Assembly (NCBI GenBank): GCA_036346355.1
Contig: CM070585.1
Span: 7,393,001-7,457,000, forward strand
Reading direction: 5' to 3'
DNA: 64,000 nucleotides
Source of the DNA: Rhipidocladum racemiflorum
Taxonomy: Eukaryota > Streptophyta > Magnoliopsida > Poales > Poaceae
The notes under the pieces are model-generated. The model was given only the letters and a program-made list of their open reading frames with translations. It did no database searches and was not told where the DNA came from. The translations under genes and the position numbers were made by a program. Below, piece by piece: positions 21,068-32,162 of this stretch (positions are counted from its first letter, which is position 1; each line of letters opens with the position of its first letter).

Positions 21068-21475
21068 AAAAAATGTATTCGTGGTCCGTATTTCCCCCGG
21101 AACCCGAAAAAAATGTTTTCGTGGTCCATTCTTCCTCAAAAAAATAAGGCAAATCCGTTTTTCGTTCGTCCTTTTTCCATTTTTGTCGGGAAAAATGTTT
21201 TCGTGATCCGTTTTTCCTTCGGACCCCGGCAAAAATGTTTTCGTGATCCGTTTTTTCTCCGGTGCCCGGGAATAATGTTTTCGAGGTCCTTTTTTCTCGA
21301 AAAAGGCTTCCCTTCTCTGTTTTTGGCGAAAAAAAGGTTTTCGTGGTCCGTTTTTTTTACAGAATCTGGAAAAATATTTTCATGGTCTATTTTTCCTAAA
21401 AATTTCGTGGTCCGTTTTGTTACGAAACATGGAAAAATATTTTCATGGTCCATTTTTCCTAAATAAAAATTTGTT
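21068..21475 (+). repeat. Imperfect tandem array of ATGTTTTCGTGGTCCG units
   Basis: Nine related units (atgttttcgtggtccgtttt and variants, at about 21071, 21113, 21197, 21236, 21275, 21336, 21377, 21402 and 21440) spaced about 25-85 bp apart. Frames on both strands are open because the units lack stops, which explains apparent repetitive peptides such as DHENIF. I see no evidence that they are translated. Confidence 0.7.
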
Positions 21476-22090
21476 TTTCGTTCGCGTGCGCCGCGTTTAC
21501 TTACCTATTTGGTCCAAATATATAACAAACAAGTCCCCGGCCCTTACAACCAAATCCTCTCCGTTTTCTCGAAAAAAGTATTTTCGCCAATAGAAATATG
21601 TGTGCAGCTCTATCTCTAGATTTTTTTTTTGCAACTCGATCTATAGTATTTTTCGGAAAATGTATTATTCACCGGTGAACGTATAGAATGTTAAGATCAC
21701 TCCGGAAAAAATGTGTTTAGCTCCTTCTACATTTTTTTTTTAAAAAAAAATAGAGTAAATTTTATACGGCGCGGCACATTGTAGCAAGTAGATATAGATT
21801 TGTCGACCAAGTGCATGTACCCTGTCCTGTTAGCCCACTTCATAGCGCTACGCTTTGGCTTATCAATAAAGTTAACCACTGCTATTGGTTGGCATCTTTT
21901 TTCCATTCCATTGAACCAGTAGCTGGCACAAGCACAACCGCCCAAACACCGGAGTGACCAGGCTTCCGTTCAGGTCGTGATGGTGAACCGCACGCAACTG
22001 CTGCTTGGTCTGCGGTCGTGTCTTTTTTTTTCTTCTTCTTAAATTTGGACTGTACTTAACATTGACTCTTTTCTTATTCTAAACTGCTAT
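21476..22090. other. Non-coding spacer
   Basis: A/T runs at 21720-21760, then about 250 bp of balanced composition with no recognised gene (a minus-strand frame at 21727-21945 has no domain). Confidence 0.4.
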
Positions 22091-22791
22091 AATTCAGGTA
22101 TTTTTATTCTGAATTTTAGTTAATTTGGCCTATAATTGATATGAACCCTTTATTTTAATTAGCTAGTTTTTTGTTATTATAAATTTTAGTTATTTATGAA
22201 TTTACTTCGGAAATCATATGAAAGTCATTTTGATAATTTTACTTAATTGTTTATTCCAAATTTTAGTTAATTTGGTTTATAATTGACACAGACTATTTGT
22301 TTTAATTTACTAATTTTTATGTAATTAGTATTTTAAATTTTAGTTATTTATTAATTTACTTTAGAAATCATATGAAAGTTAAATTGCTATTTTTTATTTT
22401 TTATTTGAAATTTTAGTTAATTTAGATTGTACTAGTTGTGAACTCTTTCTTTTAATTTAAGCTGTTATAACTTGGGCCCATCAGATAGATGGTTAGATCT
22501 TTTTGGTTAGCATTGGAGTTTCCTTAGAGTACCTAATTTATAGATTTTAGTTGTTTATGGATTTACTTTAGAAATTGGAAGTCAAATTGCTAATTTTTAT
22601 TATTTTTTATTTTGAATTATAGTTAATTTAGATTGCATTTGATATTGACTATTTCTTTTAATCTAAGCCATTATAACTCAGGCCTAACAGATAAACAACT
22701 AGATCTTTCTGATTAAAATCAGAGTTTCCTCAGAGTGCCTAATTAGTAGATGTATAGATAGGTAGATTTTTTATTTTGAATTTCAGTTAAT

Positions 22792-22795
<4 letters not shown>
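22090..22795 (+). repeat. Diverged tandem repeat, period about 155-205 bp
   Basis: The anchor ttgaattttagttaattt recurs at about 22098, 22252, 22408, 22612 and 22776, each followed by similar AT-rich text (tttagttatttatgaattta; acagataaacaactagatct). Five diverged monomers without coding sense. Confidence 0.65.

Positions 22796-22823
<28 letters not shown>
22795..22823. repeat. (AC)n(AT)n microsatellite
   Basis: An AC run followed by an AT run immediately precedes the Helitron end. Confidence 0.9.
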
Positions 22824-22824
<1 letters not shown>

Positions 22825-23084
22825 CTAGTTATATGCCCGTGCGTTGCTACGAAAAACAAAATTGATAACGAAAAATAAAGATTAAAAAATAAAAAAATAC
22901 TATTTCATAAGATCAAACATCTATCTTTAACGCTTCGTTTCTTACAAAAGTTGGCTAATTAAAGCAACGCTTCGTTTCTTACAAAAGTTGGCTAATTAAA
23001 ACAACGCTTCGTTTCTTGCGTAGGGCAATTAAGCAGGGCAATTAATGTGACGTGGGAAGAAACTCTCACTTTATATAGTAGAGA
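22825..23084 (-). mobile_element. Non-autonomous Helitron (260 bp)
   Basis: On the minus strand it starts TCTCTACTATAT and ends GCACGGGCATATAACTAG, between host A and T, as Helitrons do (5' TC, 3' CTRR, insertion into AT). It has no inverted repeats or target duplication. Its 3' stem (gtagcaacgcacgggc) is weaker than in typical copies. Inside, a 37-bp unit (cgcttcgtttcttacaaaag...) occurs 2.5 times at 22930-23020. Confidence 0.65.
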
Positions 23085-23290
23085 TATATATATATTGTAT
23101 TTGACACAGATAGATGAATAGATCTTTCTAGATGTGAAAGCTTACTCATAGTGCATAACTAGTATAGATATGGAGACATAGTAGATTCAAACATGCTTCT
23201 ACAGCACAGCTAGTACAACATTGCTATGAGACGTACTATTACTTGTCTGTGTTAAAATGTCTAGCAGCATGCAGGATCATGGTCTCACTG

Positions 23291-24149
23291 TGTTAGAAAT
23301 TGGCCCGGTTCATTTCCTTTAAAATTTCAAAGCATACACGATTTAGTATTATATTATTTAACTAAGTCAAGGAAAGGTAATTTATAAGATAGAGTCATTT
23401 CCACCTTTACATAATGCAACATATGGTATGAGGATGATATAGGTGAACTTTTGCTATACACACATGTACGTATGCACGTACGCGTATTTACGTATTTTCA
23501 TGTGAAAAATTGTGTGACTAGTGAAAATCGCTTTGTAGAGCGTCTCTTGACACATTATTCCACCTTTTATAGTGTTGAACATGCAATTATCACTCTATTC
23601 TTTCTATTTAAATGCGATTTAAACGTCCGTTTAAATTCGATTTAATTGACATAATATTATCAATTTACTAGTGAATAAATAGACATAATATTGTGAGTTA
23701 TTAGTGAGTAATTGATACACATCTATATAAGGATCTGGAGACTTCTAGGCCAAGGAACATCGAATTCCTGCTTCATTCTTCCTCATTCTCTCTGCATTGT
23801 TGTATTGAGGTGTTGAGCAGTTGATCCTACGGGCCTTCCTTCTCGACGTACATTGTGAAGGAGGGTGGGCGGTATCTCCGATCCATTGCCGCAGGGATCA
23901 CATGCACAAGGCGGCAATAAAATTTCTAAGCAACACATTAGCGCGACCACTCTGCTTCTTCCTCGAATACTTTCACAACCGCGCCTGCACTGTTTCCCGT
24001 TCTTCGTCGATCTCAACTATTAGTCGTTCGGATTCTTGAGTATATTCAGAAGTACAATATATTGCCTATTGATTTGTGAATATATAGTATTTTGTTATAT
24101 TTAATTCAAAGTAAAATCTGAAATAAAAATATTAGGCATATTTTGAACA
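23291..24149 (+). mobile_element. Solo LTR (859 bp), probably copia
   Basis: It starts TGTTAGAAATTGGCC and ends TTTTGAACA, with a perfect 5-bp target duplication CACTG (23286-23290 and 24150-24154). The paralogous block at 18231 has the empty site (ccctcactgttc). A TATA-like ctatataagg lies at about 23723. Short open frames inside are not meaningful. Confidence 0.85.
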
Positions 24150-24190
24150 CACTGTTCACACACGTGTGTTCATACCGATGGGGTTGAGAC

Positions 24191-24675
24191 CAAGGTTTAA
24201 AATCTCGGCGAAATTCGGTGAAATATCGGATCCCGGAACTCCCCGAGTTTCACAATCCCGGCGAAATTATAAAAAAAAACTTAAAAAATTCAAAGTGCTA
24301 CAGTAACCTATAATCTTGCCGAGATCTCGGTGAATTTGACCGAAATCTCGGTAAATTTGATCGAGATATGACAAAAACTTGACCGTATTTAACCGGATTT
24401 TGACCGGGTTGGATTCTTCACGTCGTTTGCCATGTGGGACAATCGGTAGATCATAATTTCGGCAAAATTGAAAAAACCCTAAAAAATTCAAAGTGTGACG
24501 GTGCGTAAAATCTAGCCGAGATCTCGGTGAATCTCGCTGAAATCTCGGCAAATTTAACCGAGATTTGACTAAAACTTGATCGTATTTGATTGGATTTAAC
24601 CAGATTCAAATTTTGATTTTTGTATTTCGTTCGGCAGGTGACGAGATTTAATCCGAAAACGAAATTTGAAACATG
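24191..24675. mobile_element. hAT-like MITE of the CTCGGCGAAATT family, copy 1
   Basis: Ends CAAGGTTTAAAATCTCGG and a worn AAATTTGAAACATG. The target duplication is GTTGAGAC / ATTGAGAC. Internal text is dense in ctcggtgaaattt-type repeats. The empty site is preserved near 18266 (aggattgagacagcgagtg). Relatives lie at 43206-43722 and 51894-52345. Confidence 0.75.
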
Positions 24676-25060
24676 ATTGAGACTGCGAGTGCTGCAAGAT
24701 CACAGGTTACCCACGTTACGGGATTTGGTCTTGGCATCTTGCAAAAGCTAAGGGCGAGCCAACGAAAGACTTTTTCCTAAAAAAAAAGAAAAGGAAAACT
24801 TGGACCTGTGTTTCATAATTTTAGTAGCATTGTCGCGAAAGACTCGCCGGTTTCAAGTCTTTCTACGACTTTGCTGTATGCCAACTGACCAGTAGACGGT
24901 CTTGTACGATTAAGACACCTCTGTTGATCTATTTCCGCGTGCAACGTCTCGTCCTAGGCAATATTGTCACGGGTGAATCAGTTCAACATATAATGTCATC
25001 CAGGGCTCCACGTAACACTGCACAGTTATTTACAAGAAAAACCTGTACCGCGGCTCGATC

Positions 25061-25068
25061 TATTTATA
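25061..25068 (+). promoter_or_regulatory. TATA box of the intact WAK gene
   Basis: TATTTATA in the conserved context cggctcgatc-tatttatagc, 140 bp upstream of the ATG, conserved in copy 1. Upstream, gtcatccagggctccacgta is also conserved between the copies and may hold promoter elements. Confidence 0.65.
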
Positions 25069-25200
25069 GCGTCAAGCTTTATGCATTGTCGGTACTCCAT
25101 CAGAACACCACCGGTCCACCACCAAGCACACCGGCCGTGTGCTGCACTGCACACGGCGGGCAACCACCAGCCTTGAGAGTTGTGACAGAACCAACAGGTG

Positions 25201-28200
25201 ATGGAGTATTCGAGTAGGCTTCTTGTTCCTGTCCGTCTCTTGCTCTTCCTTTCGGCCGGCGTCTTGGTGCTAGCCGCCGCAGCGGCCGACTTCCCGGCGG
25301 TACGGCGCCCAGGCTGCCAGCCGAGGTGCGGCGACGTCGACATCCCGTACCCGTTCGGCATCGGCGACGAGTGCGCGATCAGTAATTATTTCAACCTCAG
25401 CTGCAAGGATGTCAACGGCAAGAAAAGGCCTTTTATTAAGGGGGATTACGAGGTGACGAAAATATCCGTGCCCGAAGCCAAAGCATGGATGATGATGGGC
25501 ATCACCTGGCAGTGCTACGACCCGGCCGCGCGCAAGATGGAGGACCGGATTGCTAGCTATAGCTTCACCGACCGCTACAGTTTCTCGCACGCGGATAACA
25601 AAATTTTCGTCATCGGGTGCAACACGCTCGCCTATATGACGAGTGCTTCTGTAAGTACTTTCGCATCTTTTTATCCTTCTCTCTTTAAAGGAAAACCATC
25701 TTTTTTTATCGTTTGAAATTACACATCTCTATTCTGTACACAAGATCGACTATAATAATATGAGTTCTAATGGCTTCTGCCTAGTTGTTGATTTGCAAGA
25801 GGTAAAAAGAGAGTGAAAATTTTGTAAATATGAGTAATTTAGTTGTTGTTTTTCAGTTTTGTGAACCGTCAGTAATAATGGGTCAGTGATGAAAGAGATC
25901 ATCAGAGACGGTTTTTGACCTGTCTGTGAAAATAGACATAACAGATATCCAGTGCTTTAGTAATAGTATGACGCATGTGATATGTAACACGTCCCTCTCC
26001 TCTTAACCCCACAGAGCACCCGAACACCGATTTTAATGTTCTCATATTTCGAACACGGTTTAAGCTATAATTTAGTGTTGTCATACTCTAAAACGGGTAC
26101 AAAACTTCGGAGGCCGTTTTGAGGCCATAAACGATGTTTTTTTTAGAATTCTGTCGTCGCGCTCGCACTCGCACAAATAATCATTGAAAAACTTGCTGAT
26201 TTTCAGCACTTTCGGATGAAACTTCTCGTTAGCTTTCTAACGAGCCAAAGAACGTCCTAATCGGAGTTACGAGTCAAAAGTTATGGCCGTTTTACCGATG
26301 CAGATAATAGGACTACTATTTGTGTTGGTTTTTTTGGCTAGAACCGACCCAAAAAATTGGGCTATTTGTCTCGGTTCTAATTTAGAACCGATACAAATGT
26401 ATTTGTATCGGTTTCAATTAAAAACCAACACAAATAGCCTTCCCACCATTTTAAGTTTTATAACCGACATAAATAATGTATCATTCGTATCACGGATGAT
26501 TTGTAGCTAGAACTGTCGTGATAATAATATATCACATATGGTTCTATTTTAAGACCGTCAGTGATATCTACAGGAGTCATCACATACGGTTTTATACTAA
26601 AACCGTTTGTGATATTATTGTATATCACGGACGGTTTCTAAATAGATCCGTCTGTGATGTTTTTACTGACGGTTGCATTATAGAACCGTATATGATGTTT
26701 CTCATCATAGATAGTTTATCAAAATCGTTGTGATAAGACGTCGAATATAAACCTGATAGGTCAAGTCAATCGATAACCAGAAATTACACACACTGGGAGA
26801 CAATGAATGACAGAAAAATCCACCAAGGAAGACAAAGGGAGGGGTACTCCCACAGAAGAGAAAGATAAAATGTTCTGTAGTAGTGGGCCGTTATCATCTA
26901 TTTGAAAAGGTCAAGGCCTGTCTCGCCTAGAATAAAAATCTTCGACTGGGCTCACACACCTTCGCTCACTTACACTGTTCCCTCTCAGCTATTTCAAATT
27001 CAGTAAGTAGTGGGAGAACTATGTAATCTACGCTAAATTACTTAGTCCAATAGTGTCAGTTAATCAGTCTTATACTCTTATTCATGGCTGCCGCCGTCCG
27101 GGCAATCTTTGAAATACCTAATTGGCTCTAGCGGACTCGGCTTGCTTCAATGTCTGTGGTCTCTTGTTGCCTCCAGCGAAATTGAGGAAGTTGCTCCATG
27201 CACCATGCATATTCCTGAATAAGTAAACCTTTTAGATTCTATGTAACTGAATGTAGAAAATGCGGGTAGATATTGGCTGCCATTGCAAACCCTTTATGTT
27301 AGTGAAGTTACTTCATATGCCTAACAGATGTTCTTGCATGTCATGTCATCCCTTACCAAGCCCTTTGTGCCTAGTTTGTCATAATCAATTAAATGAACTT
27401 AGTGAAAACACCATACAAGCTACTCATGCATCTTGTAAAACGATTTTACTTGCTCAATCAATCTAGCTGCTGCCATGGTTTGCCGCATCCATGTCCGTTC
27501 CACACTACTAGAAAAATGAGCATCACAAACGGTACCTCTACAACCGGTAAATTTTGAACCCATTGTAATAGTGCATCACAAGCGATTCAATAGCTACAAG
27601 CTAGGAGAGGGCTTCTACAAGCGGTTGGTAACACGAACCGTTTGTAAAACCCAATTTCTACAAGCGGTTTGTGTTCCTAACCGGTTCTGGACTTCTACAA
27701 GCGGCTTCTACAAGCGGTTCGTGTTACCAACCGCTTGTAGAAACCCAGTTTTCGAAATAATAAAAGGAATGCTTGTCCTACTCTATCAGAGAGCACGCGT
27801 GGGTGAGTTGGCTAGCTCAGTGAGATGTGGGTTACAAGGAGGGATGAGGTCGTGGGTTTGAATCCCATTTCTCACAAATATTTATTTCTCTTTTTAGGCC
27901 GCTTTAGAAGCGGTTATAAAATCGCTTGTGATACTGGTCGGAGTATCACAACCGCTTGCTTACAAGCGGTTATAAAACCGCTTGTAGAAGCTGTTTCGAA
28001 CCGCTTGTGACAGGCTATTCCCTAGTAGTGCCAGACGCCAGACATACAAAGGAAGATTTCAATTAATATGCAAATGATAATCGTAAGTGTTTGCATAGTC
28101 AGAGGAACATGTATTTTTACTAGTTGCTCAATATATCCAATGAAAACCTCTTTTACTGTGAAAACTCTTTGAAATCTACATGTAAAAGTTTTGAAAAATT

Positions 28201-31151
28201 CTTAAAAAATTACCATGCATAGGGGAGGTGATGATGTTCTACAACCTTGTGAAATTTGAAGACCAAACTCAGTCGTATTTGAAAGATATGAAAAAGACAA
28301 AATACCAAATGAATAGGGCTAAAGAGTAAAAAATCAATATTCGAAACTGAATTTGTTTTTTTTTCATATCTTTCAAATGCGATTGAGTTTGGTTTTAAAA
28401 TTTGACAGGGTTGTAGAACCTCACCTCCGTTATGTATGGTCATTTTTTGAGAATTTTTTGAAACTTTTAAATGTGGTTTTCATGGAGTTTACATGATAAG
28501 AGAGGTTTGCATCGGATATTCCCCCCTTACTAGTTTACCCTTCTCGTTTGATTTGATAAGGATACGAAGTTACTTAACTAACCTTCCTCCTAATGTTGAA
28601 ATTAATGCCTAGCTCACACTTTTAAGTACCTTTAGTTAGAACCTTTAATTGTGCATTATTGGATTACAACTAATAAACTGCTCACGTAACTTCTAAACAC
28701 CGGAGAAAGTCTCGTCTGTCTGAACCGATCGGCCCGTGTACATATAGCCAAGAAGGCGCGGTTTAGACCCAGCCAGAATATAGCCAAGCATTTTATTGGT
28801 GTTGCCCAACCGCCCAAGAAGTATTCACTCCACATGGTTTACATATATTTTTCTAAGGGATGTACGTATACCATACTACTATTAGACGTTTATTGTTTTT
28901 CACATGCTATATAGGTCTTTACTACATTAACTAAAGCTTATTAAATTTCTCTTGATAGAACACAACACGTGCGCCCATGAACACTAATCATACATCTGTA
29001 ACTTTATGCAGTATGTCCTAGGTTGTGTGTCCAATTGCTCAGAAGCAACACCACAAAACGGTACATGCTCTGGTGCTGGCTGCTGTGAGGTGGATGTCCC
29101 AAAAGGCATGCAGTATTTTGAAGCTTACTTCAATCCTAACTACAGCACCACTCAGTCCCCAATATGGAATTACAGCCGTTGCGACTATGTGGTAGTGATG
29201 GAAAAGGCAGTGTTCAGCTATAGCACCAATTACATCGCCCCGAGAACATTCTTGAATGCATACAATGGGCAGGTTCCGGCTGTGATGGACTGGGTGATTT
29301 CACCGGTTACATGTGAGGACGCAGCAAAAAACACGACTTCCTATGCGTGCGTTAGCGGCAACAGTAACTGTGTCTATTCCACGCCCTGGGGAGGTTACCG
29401 CTGTAAGTGCTCCAATGGGTATGATGGCAACCCGTACGTCAAGGATGGATGCAAAGGTCTCGATCTCTCAATATCTATCTAAACAAAAGATATAGTACAG
29501 TGCAACAACTTTAATTAAGCAAGTAGGAGTAATTTATACTGTTGTTCCATTCCAGATATCAACGAGTGCCTTGACAATAGTACTTATCCATGCGCGGGAA
29601 TTTGTGAAAATACACCGGGGAGTTACATCTGTTCATGCCCTCAAGGACAGCATAAGGTGGATTCTGGCGTTTGCATTTCGGATCAAAAGAATAAGAATTC
29701 TTGGGTGATTCCTGTTGTAGGTAGGTTGCCCTCTTCATCAAGAACAATACCCACAGTTTATTAGGCTTGCTGAACAATATAAACCTGACACTCATGTTTG
29801 ACTAAGTTCCAAATTAGCTAAACATGGCTTAATTAGTACTATCCTGTACGCGGCCTTTCGTTTTGTTTTACAAATAAAGCCATAATTGTTTCCGTAGTGC
29901 TCACTTAATGATTGGAATTCTATTTATGTAGTTTGTATTTTATATACGCTTCATTTGAACATCATCATATTAATCAGTTTGGAGAATCATGCAGGTGCAA
30001 GTGTTGGACTTGTCGTCATTGTGGTTACCATAACCTGTGCATACTTAATCCAAGAACGAAGAAAACTAAAGCACATCAAAGAGAAATACTTTCGACAACA
30101 CGGAGGTCTGCTACTATTCGAGGAAATGAAATCACAACAAGGTGTTGCATTCCAAATCTTCTCACAAGAGGAATTACAAGAGGGCACTGACAAGTTCAAC
30201 GAAAAACAAGTCCTTGGTCACGGAGGCCATGGAACTGTGTACAAGGGACTTCTCAAGGACAATGTGGAAGTAGCCGTCAAAATATGCAGGACAATCGATG
30301 AACAACAGAAGAAAGAATTTGGCAAGGAAATGTTAATCTTGTCCCAAATCAACCACAGGAACATAGTCAAGCTACTCGGCTGCTGCCTTGAAGTTGAAGT
30401 CCCCATGCTCGTATATGAGTTTATCCCAAACGGCACACTGTTCCATCTCATCCATGGCAACCACGGTCGGCACATCACCTTAGCCACTCGCTTGCGGATC
30501 GCCCACGAGTCAGCTGAGGCGCTTGCCTACCTACACTCATGGGCATCACCGCCGATCCTCCACGGTGACATCAAGTCCTCCAACATCCTCATTGACGGTA
30601 ACTACACAGCGAAAATCTCTGACTTTGGTGCGTCGGTACTAGCACCAACTGATGAGTCACAATTTGTGACAGTCGTCCAAGGAACTTGTGGGTACCTCGA
30701 CCCAGAGTACATGCAAACATACCAATTAACGAACAAGAGTGATGTGTATAGCTTTGGAGTTGTTCTCTTGGAGTTACTCACACGCAAGAAGGCGTTCAAC
30801 CTCACAGGACCCGAACATGAGAAGAGCCTATCAGCGAGGTTTTTGTCTGCGATGAAGGAAAACAAGCTTGAGGACATCTTGGATGATCAAATCAAGATCA
30901 ATGAGAACATGGAATTTCTTGAAGAGATTGCAAAGTTAGCAAGACAATGCTTGGAGATGTCTGGTGCTAATAGGCCATCGATGAAGGAAATTGCTGACAA
31001 GCTTGATAGATCGAGAAAAGTCATGCAGCATCCATGGGCACAACAGAATGCTGAAGAGTTAGAGAGCTTGCTTGGAGAGTCGCCCATGGCCAGCTCTAGA
31101 GTTGTCAGCATTGAGAAGGAAGCTGTTATGGAGCTAGAATCAGGGCGATAA
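25201..31151 (+). CDS. Wall-associated receptor-like kinase (WAK), intact
   Basis: Exons 25201-25650, 29012-29456, 29556-29720 and 29995-31151 (TAA) join in phase to 738 residues. All introns are GT-AG. The ATG at 25201 precedes a hydrophobic signal peptide (about residues 5-29). GUB_WAK pectin-binding motif GCQPRCGDVDIPYPFG starts at residue 38. A cysteine-rich region ends exon 2, followed by a calcium-binding EGF start (DINECLDNS, residue 299). A transmembrane helix follows the exon 3/4 junction (about 355-375). The Ser/Thr kinase has glycine loop GHGGHGTVYKG, lysine K449 (VAVK), catalytic loop HGDIKSSN (H543, so non-RD type), DFG at 563 and activation-loop end PEY. WAKs sit in the plasma membrane and link pectin or pectin fragments to growth or defence signalling; the specific ligand here is unknown. 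Intron 1 (3.4 kb) is swollen by transposons. Confidence 0.93.
25860..26745. mobile_element. CACTA-like relic in WAK intron 1
   Basis: Many direct and inverted copies of aaccgt(c/t)tgtgat-type subterminal motifs flank a non-repetitive centre (about 25990-26290). A near-perfect hairpin lies at about 26370-26425 (gaaccgatacaaatg / catttgtatcggttt style). The terminal CACTA ends are not found, so the boundaries are approximate. Related motifs recur at 56100-56300. Confidence 0.5.
27503..28030. mobile_element. CACTA-superfamily MITE in WAK intron 1
   Basis: It begins CACTACTAGAAAAATG and ends CCCTAGTAGTG, with 3-bp target duplications CCA (27500-27502, 28031-28033), as expected for CACTA. Subterminal motifs of type acaagcggtt / aaccgcttgtag repeat in both orientations. 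The same place in the copy-1 intron (about 10799) lacks it. A tRNA-like segment lies inside (27801-27875). Confidence 0.88.
27801..27875 (+). repeat. tRNA-like segment inside the CACTA MITE
   Basis: An A-box-like TAGCTCAGTGAG and a strong B box within GTGGG-TTTGAAT-CCCAT (a fully paired T arm) are spaced as in a tRNA. GTGAG near the start can pair with CTCAC at the end. The anticodon arm is not clean, so a working tRNA is unlikely. It could be an internal Pol III promoter or a captured tRNA-derived sequence. Confidence 0.5.
28126..28526. mobile_element. Foldback MULE-type MITE in WAK intron 1
   Basis: Almost the whole 401 bp is one inverted repeat: aagaccaaactcag...tttgaaagatatg is matched by catatctttcaaatgcg...gagtttggtttt. 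A perfect 9-bp target duplication TTACTAGTT (28117-28125 and 28527-28535) indicates the Mutator superfamily. Copy 1 has a single tttttactagtttaccc at the site. A relative is at 52398-52790. Confidence 0.88.
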
Positions 31152-31364
31152 TCACTAAATCGTACATCGTATCGTATTAGATCATACTGTATCATAGATA
31201 TATTCTTAGCAGAGGTATTCCTCAAACTATGCAATGATTCGTGTTGACACTTATGTCTGCATGTAGTTACATTTTTTCCCAAAAATGGAAAGATAAGGTA
31301 CTGGTTTTCATAGCCCTTGTACAAAACCTTTAAAATTTATCATCCATGACAATTGTATTTGATA

Positions 31365-31617
31365 CTCCATCCGATCGCAAAGAGTTGTTTTGGTCGTAGA
31401 CGCAGTCAAACTTTCAAAGCTTTTATTGTCAATATCTAATTAAATATTTAAATTAAATTCATAAAAATCATATATGTAGATTTGTCTTGAAAAGTACTTT
31501 CATAATATTATATTTGTATTGGATTTTATAAATATGTTATAATAGAAATTAGTGGTCAAAACTATGTTTTGGAGACTGTGTCGATGCCTAAATTGACAAC
31601 TATTTTACCGGGGGGAG
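31365..31617. mobile_element. Stowaway-type MITE (copy 2 of the duplicated insertion)
   Basis: Ends CTCCATCCGATCG and the worn complement ACCGGGGGGAG, TA target duplications, same site after the WAK stop as 13709-13965. A further fragment of this family is at about 51748-51830. Confidence 0.75.
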
Positions 31618-31953
31618 TACTTGAAACGTCTTTTTATCGAACCATAATTGCTAACAGGCAAACCAACACACTTGTCAAGATGCTAGGATCAACTAGATCT
31701 GCAGGTGTGTTTTTTTTCACATTTAACGGTCTGACAATAACCATTACTTAAAACATAGAACCTCAACACGCCTAAGTAGGTCAATTTAAGCAAATTTGCA
31801 AGCTTTTGGTCATATCTGGCCATGGTAAACTATTGTATCTATATTCTTATTAATTATAACCCTTTCTTCGATAATATTTTTAAAACAACCTCTACACTAA
31901 CTTAATTCAAAAATAACCCTTACTTACCATTACCACGCCATCCTTGCCATGTT

Positions 31954-32110
31954 AATGAAAGAGGTTGCAGACAAGCCTGAGAGGCCGAGGAAGGTGATGT
32001 AGCATCCATGGACAGTACAAAAAATTTCAGCATTGAGAAAATGCTGTTATAGGCCTAGAATCAAGGCGTTAATCACTATATCGTATATAATATCTCGTTG
32101 CATCATGTGG
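31954..32110 (+). pseudogene. Relic WAK 3' end (copy 2)
   Basis: Counterpart of 14475-14635: gaaagaggttgcagacaagc, catccatgg, aatttcagcattgag, gaatcaaggcgttaatcact. It is interrupted by stops. Its presence in both units shows that an extra WAK was lost before the duplication. Confidence 0.75.
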
Positions 32111-32162
32111 CTACTAATTAATCCTAACATCTTGAGAGGTATATGTGGATTTGCCTGTTAGC

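Noticed and set aside
20882..21466. 194-residue open frame with repetitive peptides
   Set aside because: Product of a stop-free tandem repeat; equally long frames run on the opposite strand.
21068..21475. Regularly spaced repeats, considered as a CRISPR-like array
   Set aside because: Units vary in sequence and spacing, spacers are not unique, and the DNA is from a plant nuclear genome.
27801..27875. Functional tRNA gene
   Set aside because: The anticodon arm does not form properly and the sequence lies inside a CACTA MITE; kept only as tRNA-like.
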